From Lepraria neglecta (Eukaryota; Ascomycota; Lecanoromycetes; Lecanorales; Stereocaulaceae), in assembly GCA_033220425.1 (NCBI GenBank), contig CM065653.1, positions 1,736,001 to 1,800,000 of the forward strand: 64,000 bases of DNA. The letters are read 5' to 3'. Of the stretch, positions 1 to 10,955 are shown one piece after another. The notes under the pieces are model-generated. The model had not been told where the DNA came from, made no database searches, and saw nothing but the letters and a program-made list of their open reading frames with translations. The position numbers and the translations under genes were made by a program. Numbering within the stretch: the stretch's first letter is position 1; each line of letters begins with the position of its first letter.

Positions 1-1485
1 AGCGAGTCGATACACAAACGTAGCTTCTGTCTTTCGCATTTGTGCCTGTAGCTGTTCGTGCATCGCTCGCTGATTCGTCCTGTGTTCCGCTACCAACTTG
101 TCCATTTCGTGAGAGAACCCTTTATTCAGCGCGGTCTTGTCCTCGGAGTGTCTCTTTTCTGCTTGCTTCTGCTCTGCACGCAAGCTCTCATTCGTTACCT
201 GTAATGCGTCGCTGTGCTTCATCTCTACCGTCAACCTATCTTGCACGTCCTTACATCGCTTGTCCATGGTGCTAACCTCATGCTTTAGTTCATTAGTCTC
301 AGCCGAGTGCTTGTTCAGGATAGATTCGAGGTCTTTCTCCAGCTGCGTAATCCGGGCACCTTGCTTTCGCTGATCGGCGACTCTCTGTGCTTCCATTTTA
401 CGAATGTGGACTTCCTTGGCTTCCAGCAGACCGCACATGTCTTGGTACGAGTCCAAGAGAGTATGAAGATCGGGCATAGCGCAGTGGACACGATGGAGTA
501 ATGCCATTGGGTTGTTGTCCTGTGCTCTGGGTTCAATGGCGGGAGGGTATTGCAAAAGCTGCGGTGGGGCCTGCCCTTGTGGGGCAGGGGGCCCATAGTC
601 TGGATAGTAGAAGAGTCCTTGAGGTGGGATGTTTGGTGGGATGTTCGGTGGGCTCACAGATGGACCAGCTATTGGAGGCATATGAGCATATGTGAATTGA
701 GGAGGAAGGCCCTGTTGGCCGGGAGGCGCCATTCCGTATGGGGGTGGTTGAACAGGAGCTGGAGTGCTGAAACTACTTGGTGGATCTAGCAATTCAGGTT
801 GCTTGGTTTCCCGGTGATGAGGCTGCTTGTGCGGCTGATCCTGTTTGAGAGATGGTGGGGGACCTGTCCTGGAAGATGATCGACTCAAGGCGGTCTTGGT
901 AGATTCAGCAGATGACTTTCGAACTGGTTTTGGTGTGGTGTTGTCTGAGACGGGAGGCTGAATAAGAGCTTTGGGACGGCTCTCCTTCATCTCACACTGC
1001 TCCTTCGTCTTCTCGGGTTTCGGTGTGAGTTGGGAGTCATTGGACATGGTTGGAAGGTCATCATCATCAGACTCAAGGAACGCTTGCATGTTAATAGGAA
1101 CACGTGCCAGGGTTGGTGATGTCACCGCAGTCGAGGTCGACACGTTGGAGATCGTTCGAAGCAAGGGTGAGCTTGATGTCGACGGCGAGTTTGGGTCTGA
1201 CTCTGGCAACTTAGGAAGTTGGTCCAGACTAGCGCTCGACGAAGTGTGTTCCAAGTGTTGCTTGGGCTCCTGAAGCTGCTGTGAAGAACATTCTGTTGGT
1301 AAAGGTGTTCGACTGCTTGAATCTGAAGAATCTCGATGCCTCCTACTACTGCTGCTTGAAATAATGCTCCGATTGTCTGAATCTTTACTCCTAGGTTTGA
1401 CGCGAGCAATGCGGCCGTGCTTGTCGTAGTCCAGTCCTCCAGGCATGATGGTGGTCTGCGTCAGGTCAACAACGAATTTCAACAT
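1..1485 (-). CDS. Hypothetical proline-rich, coiled-coil protein (3' end beyond window)
   Basis: An uninterrupted minus-strand frame runs from an ATG at 1485 to base 1, at least 495 codons with no stop, so the C-terminus lies outside the window. A second in-frame ATG at 1446 (protein start MPGGLDYDKHGR) has an equally good context and may be the true start. The N-terminal third is rich in Ser, Arg and Asp with several SSS tracts. The middle third (about residues 220-330) is rich in Pro, Gly and Gln, with repeated NIPPNIPP-type stretches. The last 130 or so residues are highly charged and read as a long coiled coil (for example AKEVHIRKMEAQRVADQRK). I recognise no catalytic domain; a scaffold or cytoskeletal role is possible but is only inference. 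Codon use and the open frame make a real gene very likely. Confidence 0.75.
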   Translation of the reverse strand, partial: MLKFVVDLTQTTIMPGGLDYDKHGRIARVKPRSKDSDNRSIISSSSSRRHRDSSDSSSRTPLPTECSSQQLQEPKQHLEHTSSSASLDQLPKLPESDPNSPSTSSSPLLRTISNVSTSTAVTSPTLARVPINMQAFLESDDDDLPTMSNDSQLTPKPEKTKEQCEMKESRPKALIQPPVSDNTTPKPVRKSSAESTKTALSRSSSRTGPPPSLKQDQPHKQPHHRETKQPELLDPPSSFSTPAPVQPPPYGMAPPGQQGLPPQFTYAHMPPIAGPSVSPPNIPPNIPPQGLFYYPDYGPPAPQGQAPPQLLQYPPAIEPRAQDNNPMALLHRVHCAMPDLHTLLDSYQDMCGLLEAKEVHIRKMEAQRVADQRKQGARITQLEKDLESILNKHSAETNELKHEVSTMDKRCKDVQDRLTVEMKHSDALQVTNESLRAEQKQAEKRHSEDKTALNKGFSHEMDKLVAEHRTNQRAMHEQLQAQMRKTEATFVYRLA

Positions 1486-2364
1486 TGTAAGATGGCTGCC
1501 TCACTTTACTGTACAGATTCATAGGTTATTGATAAAGAAATACAAATATCGTTCGGAGCCTTGCATATGATACACATTCGCAGTAAGCAATGCCGTGTAT
1601 GAGATCTCAAATCAATAGCCCGATCTGGTCATGTGGCCGATATGTAAAGACCGTTGCACACTGCGAAGGCCCGAACCTTATCTGCGCACACCAGGCAGCG
1701 AAAAAGGCTTCAAAAACGTAGGCAAAGAATTGCGAAAAGGTAAAGTACGATAATGAGAGTATGAGTTGTCATAAAGAGTACGCGCCATTCTTTGGGTGAA
1801 GGGAAAGTAGACTCGACTGATAGAGTTATTACACGTATTCGGGCAAAAAGCAAACTGACCGAGCGAATCGCAAACCCGAAGCAGCAATTTCTTGGAGACA
1901 GCACAGTTGAGGAGCTTGAATTGCTCTCTATGGTTGATCAAAGAATGTTATGCCGTGTGCTTATGCAGAAGGCTCCTAAAATGGGACGGGGTGGTTTTGT
2001 ATCGTGAGTGGTACGCCAGAAATTTGGGGGTCGGGCAGCAATGCTTGCCGCTATCGCTTCCTTGCATTAACGAGTCAATGATGTTCATCATTACGCCAGT
2101 CGAATCAAAACGCTGCATGAACCATCTCCTTCGCGCGCGTGGAACGCCTGGATATCATTGAACGATCCTTGCACACTTGTGACTTGCATTCTATTAGACT
2201 CCTTTTTCCAGGGGAAAAGTCTGCATTTGTGTGAGACGCTTTTAACGCCTGTGGCGTACGATCACTTACATCTTCCCAAAAGACATGAGCTTGATCGTGA
2301 TGTTCTATACAATAGTAATGCAAGATGGGCCGAAGAAAATTGTATGGTACACTACCCAGAACGC
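1486..2364. other. Intergenic: promoter of coiled-coil gene and 3' flank of STT3
   Basis: About 880 bp between the start of the minus-strand coiled-coil gene and the stop codon of the minus-strand STT3 gene. Short open frames exist on both strands, but none looks like a protein. The part next to 1486 should hold the promoter of the coiled-coil gene; the part next to 2364 should hold the STT3 3' UTR. Confidence 0.5.
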
Positions 2365-5028
2365 TCACTCGACTCGGAGTACTCTCGCACCTCGTCGCTT
2401 TGCTGTTTTCTTTTTCTTGTTGCCCTTGTCAAAGGCTACTGCGCTCGTGTGATCTCTCCCAACATTGTCCAAATCCTTGACCTTATAGATCCTAATGATC
2501 CAATTCTCACTAGTGAAAGCTTCCTCCATGGTACTCAATTGAGGACCTTCGGCAGGTAGCTTAGAGCCACGCACTCGGTCCTGGGCCTGGCCCGCTGGGA
2601 ACAAGGCGTTGTAATTGTAGTATGACATCTTGTACCTGTATTTATTTAGTGGACTCCTGTACTCAGTGGCAGAGTCATCAGACTTACATCAAGCTGTTTC
2701 TCATTGTGGGCGTAGCTTCGTCGTCAACTCTATACTCCCCTCGTGCAGTGAAATAATTGCGCTCGTTGATCTCTTCAGGCCAGATGCCCTCAGAAATACG
2801 GACCATCCACAAGAACTTGTTGATGTCGTCACCTGAATAGCCCAGCAGGCCTCCGAAGACAATCAACACGTAGTCAACGTCGTGTTGTCTGAGTATTGGA
2901 TAACTGACTTCCTCCCTTGAACTCATGGCCTTCCCTACAGTAGCAATGTGAGTATTGTTCCATGTGTTGTTGTCGACCAAGGTGGGTCTATCGGCCATGC
3001 CACCGATCTGATAGCCATAGTCCCACCAGGACATGATTTTAGCCTTCTCTGCCGTGTTTTGTCGAAGCCAATAGTAGGCCTCACGATAATCGTCAATGAT
3101 ATGTTGACTCCCATCGGGCAGCTTACTGGCAAGTACAACGGAAGGAGAGGAGTAGGCGTTAGATGTGACCCACGTACAATGGAGGACGAACAGAAGTAGG
3201 TATGTCGTAACGGCTCCCACAACTGAAGCCTTCGAAATGTAAGAATAGATGCCCAAGACAGGATTTCGTGTCGATCTCAACGAGTCTTTGATGTAATCAG
3301 CAGCATTTTTGACTACGTCACCTGTGGCTTGGCCGTTAGGCCGGGCCTCTTTTGGTGTTGGGTTGTCGGCGACAAGGTACGTGTCTAGGATGCTTGACAG
3401 CGCCAGCGCAGCAGCAATACATACCACAGGTGTCAAAGTCAACATAAGCCGGACCATGACACCGGCAAAGTAGCTGGCCAGGACTGCATAGATAACCACG
3501 AAAACGTGCTCATCTTTCAATTGTTGGAAGCACATGTAGACACCGGCAGGGAAGAGCCATATCATCAGGTTGAGATCGAAGAAGAATGCAGGCCATGCAG
3601 TCGGCTGATGTTCCGAGACCGACGCGATAATAGGAATATGAATCTTGGCATATCCGGTATCCCACAACGAGTAGAAGCGACCACTCCAGGGAGCAATGAC
3701 GCCCGAAACGGTCAATAGGACTAGAGCGCCCATTGACACCGCGAATATGACCAGTATCAGGCCTCGGAGAAGAGTTTGGAATTGCTTATTGGGAACTTGC
3801 TGGCGAACGAATTCGACAAATGCCACGAGTTGAACAAGGCCAAAGACACCTGCGGCTGTTAGCCCGTGTGATCTCGAAGATTTCAAGGCCAGGCCTACCT
3901 AATGCAGACATGTGCTCACTGCTTCTGATGGGTAAGAATCCGACGAAAGGAATCTGCATGCTGGCCAAAGTACCGAGAGCGAACCAGGTACTGTAGCTGA
4001 CATATAATCTTGGGCTATAGCGTCCCATGCATATAAGCACAAAGGCATGTAGCGGTAGGAGATTCGTGATGAAGACGTAACCACCCCAAGCAGACACCAT
4101 GTATCCATAGAAGAGAGCAGTCAGGGCGCCCCACATAGCCGAACCATTTTTAACAGCCTTGATCCATAAATAGAAGGTGAACACAAGTAAAAAGATAGCA
4201 ATAGCTTCATTGTCGTAGCTTCCAGCGACCGATCTTGAAATATAGCCTGGGGTGATGCCCATGAAGGCGGCTGCAAGCAGACCAGCTGACGGAGAAGTCG
4301 TCATCTCAGATGTAATGAGGTAGGATGCAAATGCTGTTAGGCCAGAGAAACCAGGAGCCAGAAGCACACATATGTTTCGAATATCGACGGGCATTGAGAG
4401 AAGGCGGAGGATGTGGTAGATTATGCCACTGGTGACCATAAGCCCCGGATACAGCGTGCCTCCGGTGACACGTCCCAGCGGATGCCATGTTCCTAATTCC
4501 CGATGCATCAGCCTCCATCTATCTCCATTATCAAGTACGTCTTCTGCCAGCTTTGAAGCTCATAGCATGTCTGCCGGGCAGCCATTGTCACAGAATGGTG
4601 GTGCTCACTGTCATCGAACCAATCCCAGAAGCTGTAGAATCCGTTTTGTACAAGGTATTTGGTGGCTCGGAAATTGAACCATGGATCAACTGCTCTTCGG
4701 TCAGCTCCTGCGTGGGCAGTTGTGTGTGTAGGGTCTTGGACTAAATTGGGAGGGGGACGCACATTCGTGGATGATGCTCTCGAATCCTAGAGCACACGTG
4801 TGTTAGCTGAATTGTTTCCTAATGTTCTGGAGCTCATGAAAATATGTAGGCAATAGCATTGTAGATAGGGACTTGGCATCAAAGTGAAGAAAGCTTACGT
4901 ATAACGCTGAATAGCCGACTTGCAACTGCTGCACCAGCAATTGTGCAAAGAATGATCAATCGAAGGAGGCCCCGTGTGTTCCGGCCTGTGTCACCCTTCA
5001 GAAAGGGTTCTAAAGCTGCCGCTACCAT
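2365..5028 (-). CDS. STT3: Dolichyl-diphosphooligosaccharide-protein glycosyltransferase, catalytic subunit STT3
   Basis: STT3 is the catalytic subunit of the ER oligosaccharyltransferase, which moves the lipid-linked glycan onto Asn in N-X-S/T sequons. I assemble six minus-strand exons: 4899-5028, 4763-4786, 4609-4689, 3899-4492, 2688-3849 and 2365-2635. The five introns (112, 73, 116, 49 and 52 bp) all have GT/AG ends and keep frame, giving 753 residues, normal for fungal STT3. Visible landmarks are FDPWFNFR at residues 52-59, WFDDRTWHPLGR across the exon 3/4 join, the GSYDNE catalytic loop near 169-174, the SVSEHQPT loop near 354, and [10 protein letters not shown] near 551. Many hydrophobic transmembrane segments lie between them. 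The C-terminus is basic ([10 protein letters not shown]). All key motifs are intact, so it should be functional. The 24-bp second exon is easily missed by gene finders. Confidence 0.95.
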
Positions 5029-6809
5029 TGTTGAGGCTGCGGGTTGAATGAATGCGATGTCGCCAAGGCAGGTTCCAAAGTTGAAAGAACAGATCGTGTT
5101 CTGCGGCTCAAAATTAAGGTTTCCTGAGAGCTCGCCGTCGGCCTCAATCTTCTTAAGTAACAGGAGTGCTCCATCATGGGATTATCGTCCTGGCTATGGA
5201 AATTTTTGAGGTTACTCTATCGTTGTGCTCTGGCTTATATATGAGGTACTACTAGGACATAGATTACAGACGAGAGGAAGACAGAGTCCCCACTGCCAGC
5301 AATGTTTGGTTTTCTACATAATCTACGCAATCACGCGGTAGTGAAAATAATCTGGAATGGCACTTTACCTCGGGGTCAAACCCCAAATATTGCACTTCCG
5401 ACTTACCTTGCAGCGGCATAATTACTCAACTGACGGACTTCTATAACTGTATAAGCGACGACTTTCTATAAAAACCCTTCGTTTTGCTGTCAAATCGGCG
5501 GGCGATTCCAGTTTTTACTTACCACGGCGAGGCAATCTAGGCAATATACAATTATTGCGTTCCTTATAACAGCTAGCTCAGGCATTATGAGGATAGGAAC
5601 AGTGTTCGATCAAACATGCATAGTCCTTGTTATATTTCTCCTCACTGGCTGACCACCAACGTTTTCCTGGCTGCTTGCCTGCCTTTCGTGTTCCACCATG
5701 GCTGCCAGAATGGTAGCCAACCAAGCAGTCCCAGTGCAGGCCAGAGTAGTTCGAGGCCTGTTGAAACTAGGTACATCACCTTGCATTGCACGTGAACATC
5801 GATTGCACAAGCAAATCCGGGTTGGTATCGACACAACGCTTCCTCACACACGTGAGCCAGCTTTCCGGCCACTCCTGTTAGCTTTGTGCTTGGCTATCAT
5901 GCCAGTAAGGATGTGTACTCCATGTGGAACGCTATTGTAGCCGCAAAAGGACCGAAGGGAAGAGGTGCAGTTTGCGCCTTCTCGCGTAGGCAATTTTGCC
6001 TACGCCCGTCCTCAGTGTGCCTTCCAGGTCTGGAACTCCGTGGGGGGACATTGTGGGATTAATCTGGCAGAAGCGAGAGGACTTTGCTGGCCGGAAGTCA
6101 AGCCCATTGGACGTATCTGCATGATGGTCGAGGCAACCAATCAGGAGAAAGAGTGGGATTCGAAGTCCTCCAAAAGATCGCATGATCGTAGAGTTCTCCT
6201 GCAGCTAAGAGAGGACCTGGCTAGCTATGAGTGGCCTTTCGTAGATGCGGATCTTCCAGTGGACCGGTTAGACTGGGAAGCCTTGCTGATCATGTCCCTG
6301 CAATAGTAGTGCCAAGTCGTAAGTCGTCAGCAATGGCTTTAAGCCCGTTTAAACCCCTGTCCAGGCCTACCTGGCTTACTACGTCGGTGACATGGCACGC
6401 CCGGTATGTACCGCCTCTCGCGTCATTGGCTGCCTCACTTTTCGACTCCCACACTTGCCCAACGTGACTCGACCTGCAGGATGCCCGGTTTCTATGGGAG
6501 GTCTTGGGCTCCTCTGCTTCGGCAAAAGCATGTTTCGCGGCCGGTGGGCATCGCGCTAGGTCTCCAGACACTTCAAATACCCACCCACTCCTAACAGCCT
6601 TAGAGTTTCCTGAAGCCTCGCATTCTTCTTTTTGACAGCTGTCACCCATCAAACTCACACGGTTCGTCGTTTCGTTCTTTAAGCTCCGCTTCGTCCCCAT
6701 GGTTATCCCTTACTCGTCATTGTGCTGATCACATCTTGATTGATCTAGGTCAACGGAAGCTTGCTTACAGCTTCACACTGACCCCAAACGACGATAAACC
6801 ATACTCACA
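5029..6809. promoter_or_regulatory. Divergent intergenic region between STT3 and the C2H2 regulator
   Basis: About 1.8 kb separates the start of STT3 (minus) from the start of the C2H2 gene (plus), so it must hold both promoters and 5' UTRs. Open frames of up to 136 codons occur on both strands (for example 5965-6306 plus, 6290-6700 minus), but their composition is not protein-like and I see no domain. The last bases before 6810 (ACTCACA then ATGG) match the usual fungal start context. Confidence 0.5.
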
Positions 6810-8897
6810 ATGGCAGGCCAATCCGAGATGCCGTCCCTCCTCAACGTCCTAAAGTCGGAACGGGATATATTCCTTGCGGAGAACGCAGCTCTAGCGCCTG
6901 ATGAAATCCACCGCCTGTGGGAGATCCGAAAAGCAGAATTCCTTGCTGTCCTCGACGGTAGAGCACCTACTCGTCCTACCAACCTTGACTCGACTCCGAA
7001 GGAGCGAAAAAAGCAACATGTCTCCCAGGCCGCTTCCCTCCCTACATCAATACCAACGACAGGAAGGCGTGACTCTGTATGCCTCAACATTGCGCCGCCG
7101 ATGGCAGCGCCTTCTATGTCAAACAAACGCTCAAGTCATTCGCTGTATGGGCCAATCCCTTTCGCAGATACTGGAGAGCGAATACCGCCGCTGGCACTGC
7201 ATACGTGGCAGACCGACACAAACGTGCCGTTCAACGGTCTCACTGCCCGCTCAACCTCCCCGGCTTTCAAAATACGAAAAGTTTCCCAATCACGTCATTC
7301 GCTAAACACACCTGAAGAATCTCAAGGCATTACAGTCTATGATGATCCGGCAGACTACCTCAAGCAACCTCAACCTATACCTTCACCTACAATACCCATA
7401 AATGCACGACCTCGAAGAAGCTTAAGCCAGAACCATGCCCCGTCGTCCCCTTATACGTCCTCATCAAATCTGTCCTGTTCCCCCGTCACCAGCACATCGG
7501 ATGCTTTCACCATCCCTACACCATTTACAAGTGTTGGCATGAGCCGTGACAACACTCGTGACAGTCTGTGTGAACGCACCGAAATGTTGAGGGTTAAGTC
7601 TCAAACCTCAGACGTTCCGTTCCATTTCGATTTAGACATGCCTGACTCTCATACTTTCAATACTCAGTCTACTTTGAACAGCCCTCAGAGTATGGATTGG
7701 TCTTCTTTCAACTCGTCTCTTTGTCATGTTGGTGGAGTTATAGATGATGGCAGCTCCTCTTCTGTTTCCAACCTTGCTACCCTCTTCCCATCACCGTCAG
7801 CAATTGAGCATGAAGTTGGCATGGGACGGTCTATTTCGTCGGACTCCAATGAGTCTTCGAAATCACGCTTATCTCGCCGTAGTCAAGAGGTGGTTCAGAG
7901 CACAAGACTCATTAAGCCGAAAGAAGAAAGCGGGACGTCGATGTCTAGGCAATCATCGTCGTCCTCTGCGGGAGCTGACATGGCGCGCGTGCACTCTGCA
8001 GATGGGTCTAAAGTTGGCATACCTAAGAATCGCGCCTACGTGCGGCCAGCGCACCCTAAAGTCATGTGCCCTCAATGCAATGACAAGCCAGACGGCTTTC
8101 GTGGCCCTCATGAGCTAAGGCGTCACATCGAAAACAAACACAATCAAGTTCGCAAAGTGTGGATTTGCAAGGATCGTTCTCCAGACCAGAAATTTCTCTC
8201 GAAGTGCAAAGCCTGCAACGAAGTCAAAGCATACGGCGCCTATTACAACGCGGCAGCCCATCTTCGCCGCATTCACTTTCACGCCAAAGAGAAGGGCCGC
8301 AAAAGCAAAGGTAATTCGAAACCCAAGCCGCGAGGAGGCGACGGCGGAGGAGACGATCCTCCAATGGAGATTCTGAAGCTGTGGATTGAAGAGAAAGACC
8401 AAGTAAAGACAAACGACACGCCACCCCTCGAGGACGAGGAGGAAGAGTATACTGCCTTCCAATCTCCTTACGAAAGCTCCGACACCCCCGGCTTCCAGTC
8501 CTTCACCGACCGCCCTGTTGGTTCCAATTTCACCGACTTAGCCTTTGACGAGCAATCCAGCAACTACCAACAAGCCGACCCGAACGCCGTCAAGTCCCGC
8601 CCATTCTCTACAGACATTCCCTCGACATCCCCTTTCTCGAACACACCACCTCAGACCGACGCGCCCGCCCTTACTTGGTCAAACCAAGCGACCACTTGTC
8701 TGCAGGGTCTCGACTTTTCAGCCACCCAGACCCATCCTGTAGGCAATCTCGAACAATTCGGGTTGTCTGCAACCAATAGCGTGAGCAATGCCAACTATAG
8801 CTGCGATGGTTTGGACGAGCTCCAAACCTCACAGCTATCCGATGCTCTTCTTTCCGACTACCTTGCCGAATCCGCAGATGACAATCTGTGGACTTGA
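6810..8897 (+). CDS. C2H2 zinc-finger transcription regulator
   Basis: A single-exon gene of 695 residues. The N-terminus has a short helical segment (MPSLLNVLKSERD), followed by about 350 residues of low-complexity Ser/Thr/Pro/Asn-rich sequence typical of fungal regulators. The DNA-binding region lies near residues 417-500. One finger reads C-x2-C with HIENKH at its end; a second reads CKACNEVKAYGAYYNAAAHL, followed by RRIH. It is followed by a basic tail (KEKGRKSKGNSKPKPRGG) and an acidic stretch (EDEEEEY) that could be an activation region. This arrangement, with long inter-finger loops and the AYYNAAAHLRR signature, recurs in an uncharacterised Pezizomycotina C2H2 family. It is presumably nuclear; targets are unknown. 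The start has a good context, and no introns are needed. Confidence 0.88.
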   Translation: MAGQSEMPSLLNVLKSERDIFLAENAALAPDEIHRLWEIRKAEFLAVLDGRAPTRPTNLDSTPKERKKQHVSQAASLPTSIPTTGRRDSVCLNIAPPMAAPSMSNKRSSHSLYGPIPFADTGERIPPLALHTWQTDTNVPFNGLTARSTSPAFKIRKVSQSRHSLNTPEESQGITVYDDPADYLKQPQPIPSPTIPINARPRRSLSQNHAPSSPYTSSSNLSCSPVTSTSDAFTIPTPFTSVGMSRDNTRDSLCERTEMLRVKSQTSDVPFHFDLDMPDSHTFNTQSTLNSPQSMDWSSFNSSLCHVGGVIDDGSSSSVSNLATLFPSPSAIEHEVGMGRSISSDSNESSKSRLSRRSQEVVQSTRLIKPKEESGTSMSRQSSSSSAGADMARVHSADGSKVGIPKNRAYVRPAHPKVMCPQCNDKPDGFRGPHELRRHIENKHNQVRKVWICKDRSPDQKFLSKCKACNEVKAYGAYYNAAAHLRRIHFHAKEKGRKSKGNSKPKPRGGDGGGDDPPMEILKLWIEEKDQVKTNDTPPLEDEEEEYTAFQSPYESSDTPGFQSFTDRPVGSNFTDLAFDEQSSNYQQADPNAVKSRPFSTDIPSTSPFSNTPPQTDAPALTWSNQATTCLQGLDFSATQTHPVGNLEQFGLSATNSVSNANYSCDGLDELQTSQLSDALLSDYLAESADDNLWT

Positions 8898-9845
8898 CGA
8901 GGTTCTCTCTTTCACTTTGACAACCTCTTCTCATCACCTATCTCCATGTATACCGCCCCTTCTTGTAGACACCCTTCTCATATATCTCTTCTATGTTTGC
9001 GGTTGTTGTGGAGGATTGCTATTTGGCCTTGTCTCAAAATTCAAGGTTTCTAGTGGAGGACAATATGATCTGCAAATTTAGCGATTGGGGGGTGCGCTCT
9101 TGCTTGCCTTTCAGCCCGTTCGAGCTCTCGTCCGGGGTTTGCTTTTCTCTCTCTTCGAAGTATCTCGAGCGATGATGATTGATGATGTCACGGGTGGTTG
9201 CATTCGATTTTCTCCTTGTGTTTTGTTATCCAGTCTCTTGCGCTGTATAAGTGTTACTTGTACAAAGTCTCGGGAGGATCTAAGTTACGTTTAAGCTGTA
9301 TAAGAAGTCAAACTTTTACACAACCCAAGATTCAGTATGATCACAGATGCCACTTGTGCTGCTGATCAAACATAGCTGCCACTTTAACGTAGTTTGCCCT
9401 CTTATTCGGTGTTGCGTAATATCGTAGAGCACTGCCACTTCGGCCGCCCGCGACTGCCACTTCGATGGTTGGCCAAACAAACCAACCAAGCTTTCAAAAT
9501 CCAAAACTCAGGCATTCCACTTTCAAGTCATCCAGCCAATCATTTGCCAAGACGGCAAAAATTCCTGCTGACTAAGATCACTGCGCCCCAATCCATTTCA
9601 CAAAGAACATCAGCTTCTACAAAGTACCACCTCTCCTGCGATCAAATAACGTCCATATCATCCAGAGGTATCTTTGGTGAGCGCCTCTTTCTTGAACTGC
9701 ACAGGCAAGGACATATTTGTTCGCACAAGCATTTGTATGACGCGCCGGCAAGACCGTTCCGGTCGCATATCTGAGACTGCTCAGCTGACAACCATCAAAG
9801 AAGCCACAGTACCACAAATCAGACTTACCGAAAGCACACATCAAA
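8898..9845. other. Intergenic: 3' flank of C2H2 gene, 5' flank of CYSTM gene
   Basis: About 950 bp between two plus-strand genes. It contains a T-rich 3' flank followed by a CA-rich stretch that probably includes the CYSTM 5' UTR. An open frame at 9394-9774 has no protein-like features. I see no RNA gene or repeat. Confidence 0.45.
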
Positions 9846-10551
9846 ATGGCAAGCCAAGGCTACTACAATCAGGGACCTCAATACCCCCAGCAGAGGTGCG
9901 TTAGGTCCTCTCTGCGGTCGATAACATTCAGAGCGCGGCTCTGCACGATGAGCCGGGACATCATGAATTTACACAGAGGATCTCAAAGACTGACTCTTTA
10001 CTGTGACATGTAGCTACGGCGGTTACCCTCCTCAACAAGGCTACCCTCCTCAGCAGCAATATGGCGGATACAACCAAGGCCCACCTGTAGGTGCCCCAAT
10101 CTCCTTCACCCTGCAACCAGCGTCCAGCGATCCTCAAGCCCGCTGCTCGCTCGTATAAAACAGTGGACGGGGAGAGATGGCGAAGGCCCCCCTCTCCATG
10201 ATGGTCAGAATGTTTGGCAGACGACTGACATGATGGGAATCTGCAGATGCAATACCAGCAAGGCCCACCTCAGCAGGTCGTGGTGAAGCAGCAGAAAGAC
10301 CGCGGATGCTTGACAGCCTGGTAAGTCTGCCTACGCTCGTCCTTGCCTCTCCTCTCAGATATTGCCCGTATGCGAGCATAGTACAACGCCGCCTCGAGGC
10401 CTTGACATTACACAATGCACAGCCCGAATAACAGAGCAGTCGCTGACCTTGCATTCTCTACAGTCTCGCAGCCCTCTGCTGTTGTTTCGTCGCCGAAGAA
10501 GGATGCGAATGCTGCGCCGACTGCTGTGAGTGCTGCGCCGACTGCTGCTAA
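9846..10551 (+). CDS. CYSTM-domain cysteine-rich transmembrane protein
   Basis: Four exons (9846-9895, 10014-10086, 10247-10320, 10464-10551) with GT/AG introns of 118, 160 and 143 bp join in frame to a 94-residue protein. The N-terminal 50 residues are a Tyr/Gln/Gly/Pro-rich tail with YPPQQ-type repeats. A basic KQQKDRGC stretch leads into the C-terminal Cys-rich module LTACLAALCCCFVAEEGC, followed by ECCADCC repeats up to the stop. This is the layout of the CYSTM family: a small tail-anchored membrane protein with an extreme Cys-rich C-terminus, linked to stress tolerance in fungi and plants. The function here is inferred from the family only. Because the exons are so short, no long open frame exists at this locus, and an automatic annotation could miss it. 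Confidence 0.9.
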
Positions 10552-10955
10552 AGTAATCACTCCACGCCAACCGCCAAAACCGTGATGTATGATCCCACGG
10601 ACACGAGACAGACAAAATAGAATGGAAAAGATTACATGGTGGATTTTTTTTGTGGTGGCGGCAGCAGCATGACTTGGCGTGCGACTGCCGGGTAATGGAA
10701 AGGTGTTTTACTCTTTCATCTTTGCTCCCATACCTTGCCTGTAAGGGTTTGTAGGAGGAGTGGATTTCTTACGGCCTCAATTGTACATTTGTCTGGGATA
10801 CGCCTCCTTACAACACTCGGCTCGTGGTTATTAGGTTCAGTTAAGTCGAATTCAGCAAGCACAGCATGCTATTTACACTGATGATCGCTGATGAGGCCTG
10901 CAAATCTCATTTAATACGTATGATCTGCCTCACTCTTAGGAACATTCTTCTCCCA
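10552..10955. other. Intergenic: 3' flank of CYSTM gene
   Basis: About 400 bp with a T8 run shortly after the stop (10646-10653). I see no gene. Confidence 0.4.

Noticed and set aside
315-1409. Several 60-100 codon ORFs on both strands near the left edge
   Set aside because: They are out-of-frame shadows of the continuous minus-strand coiled-coil gene.
2158-2559. 133-codon plus-strand ORF
   Set aside because: It overlaps the STT3 C-terminal exon on the opposite strand, whose protein is clearly conserved.
6290-6700. 136-codon minus-strand ORF upstream of the C2H2 gene
   Set aside because: No protein-like features; lies in the expected promoter/5' UTR of the C2H2 gene.
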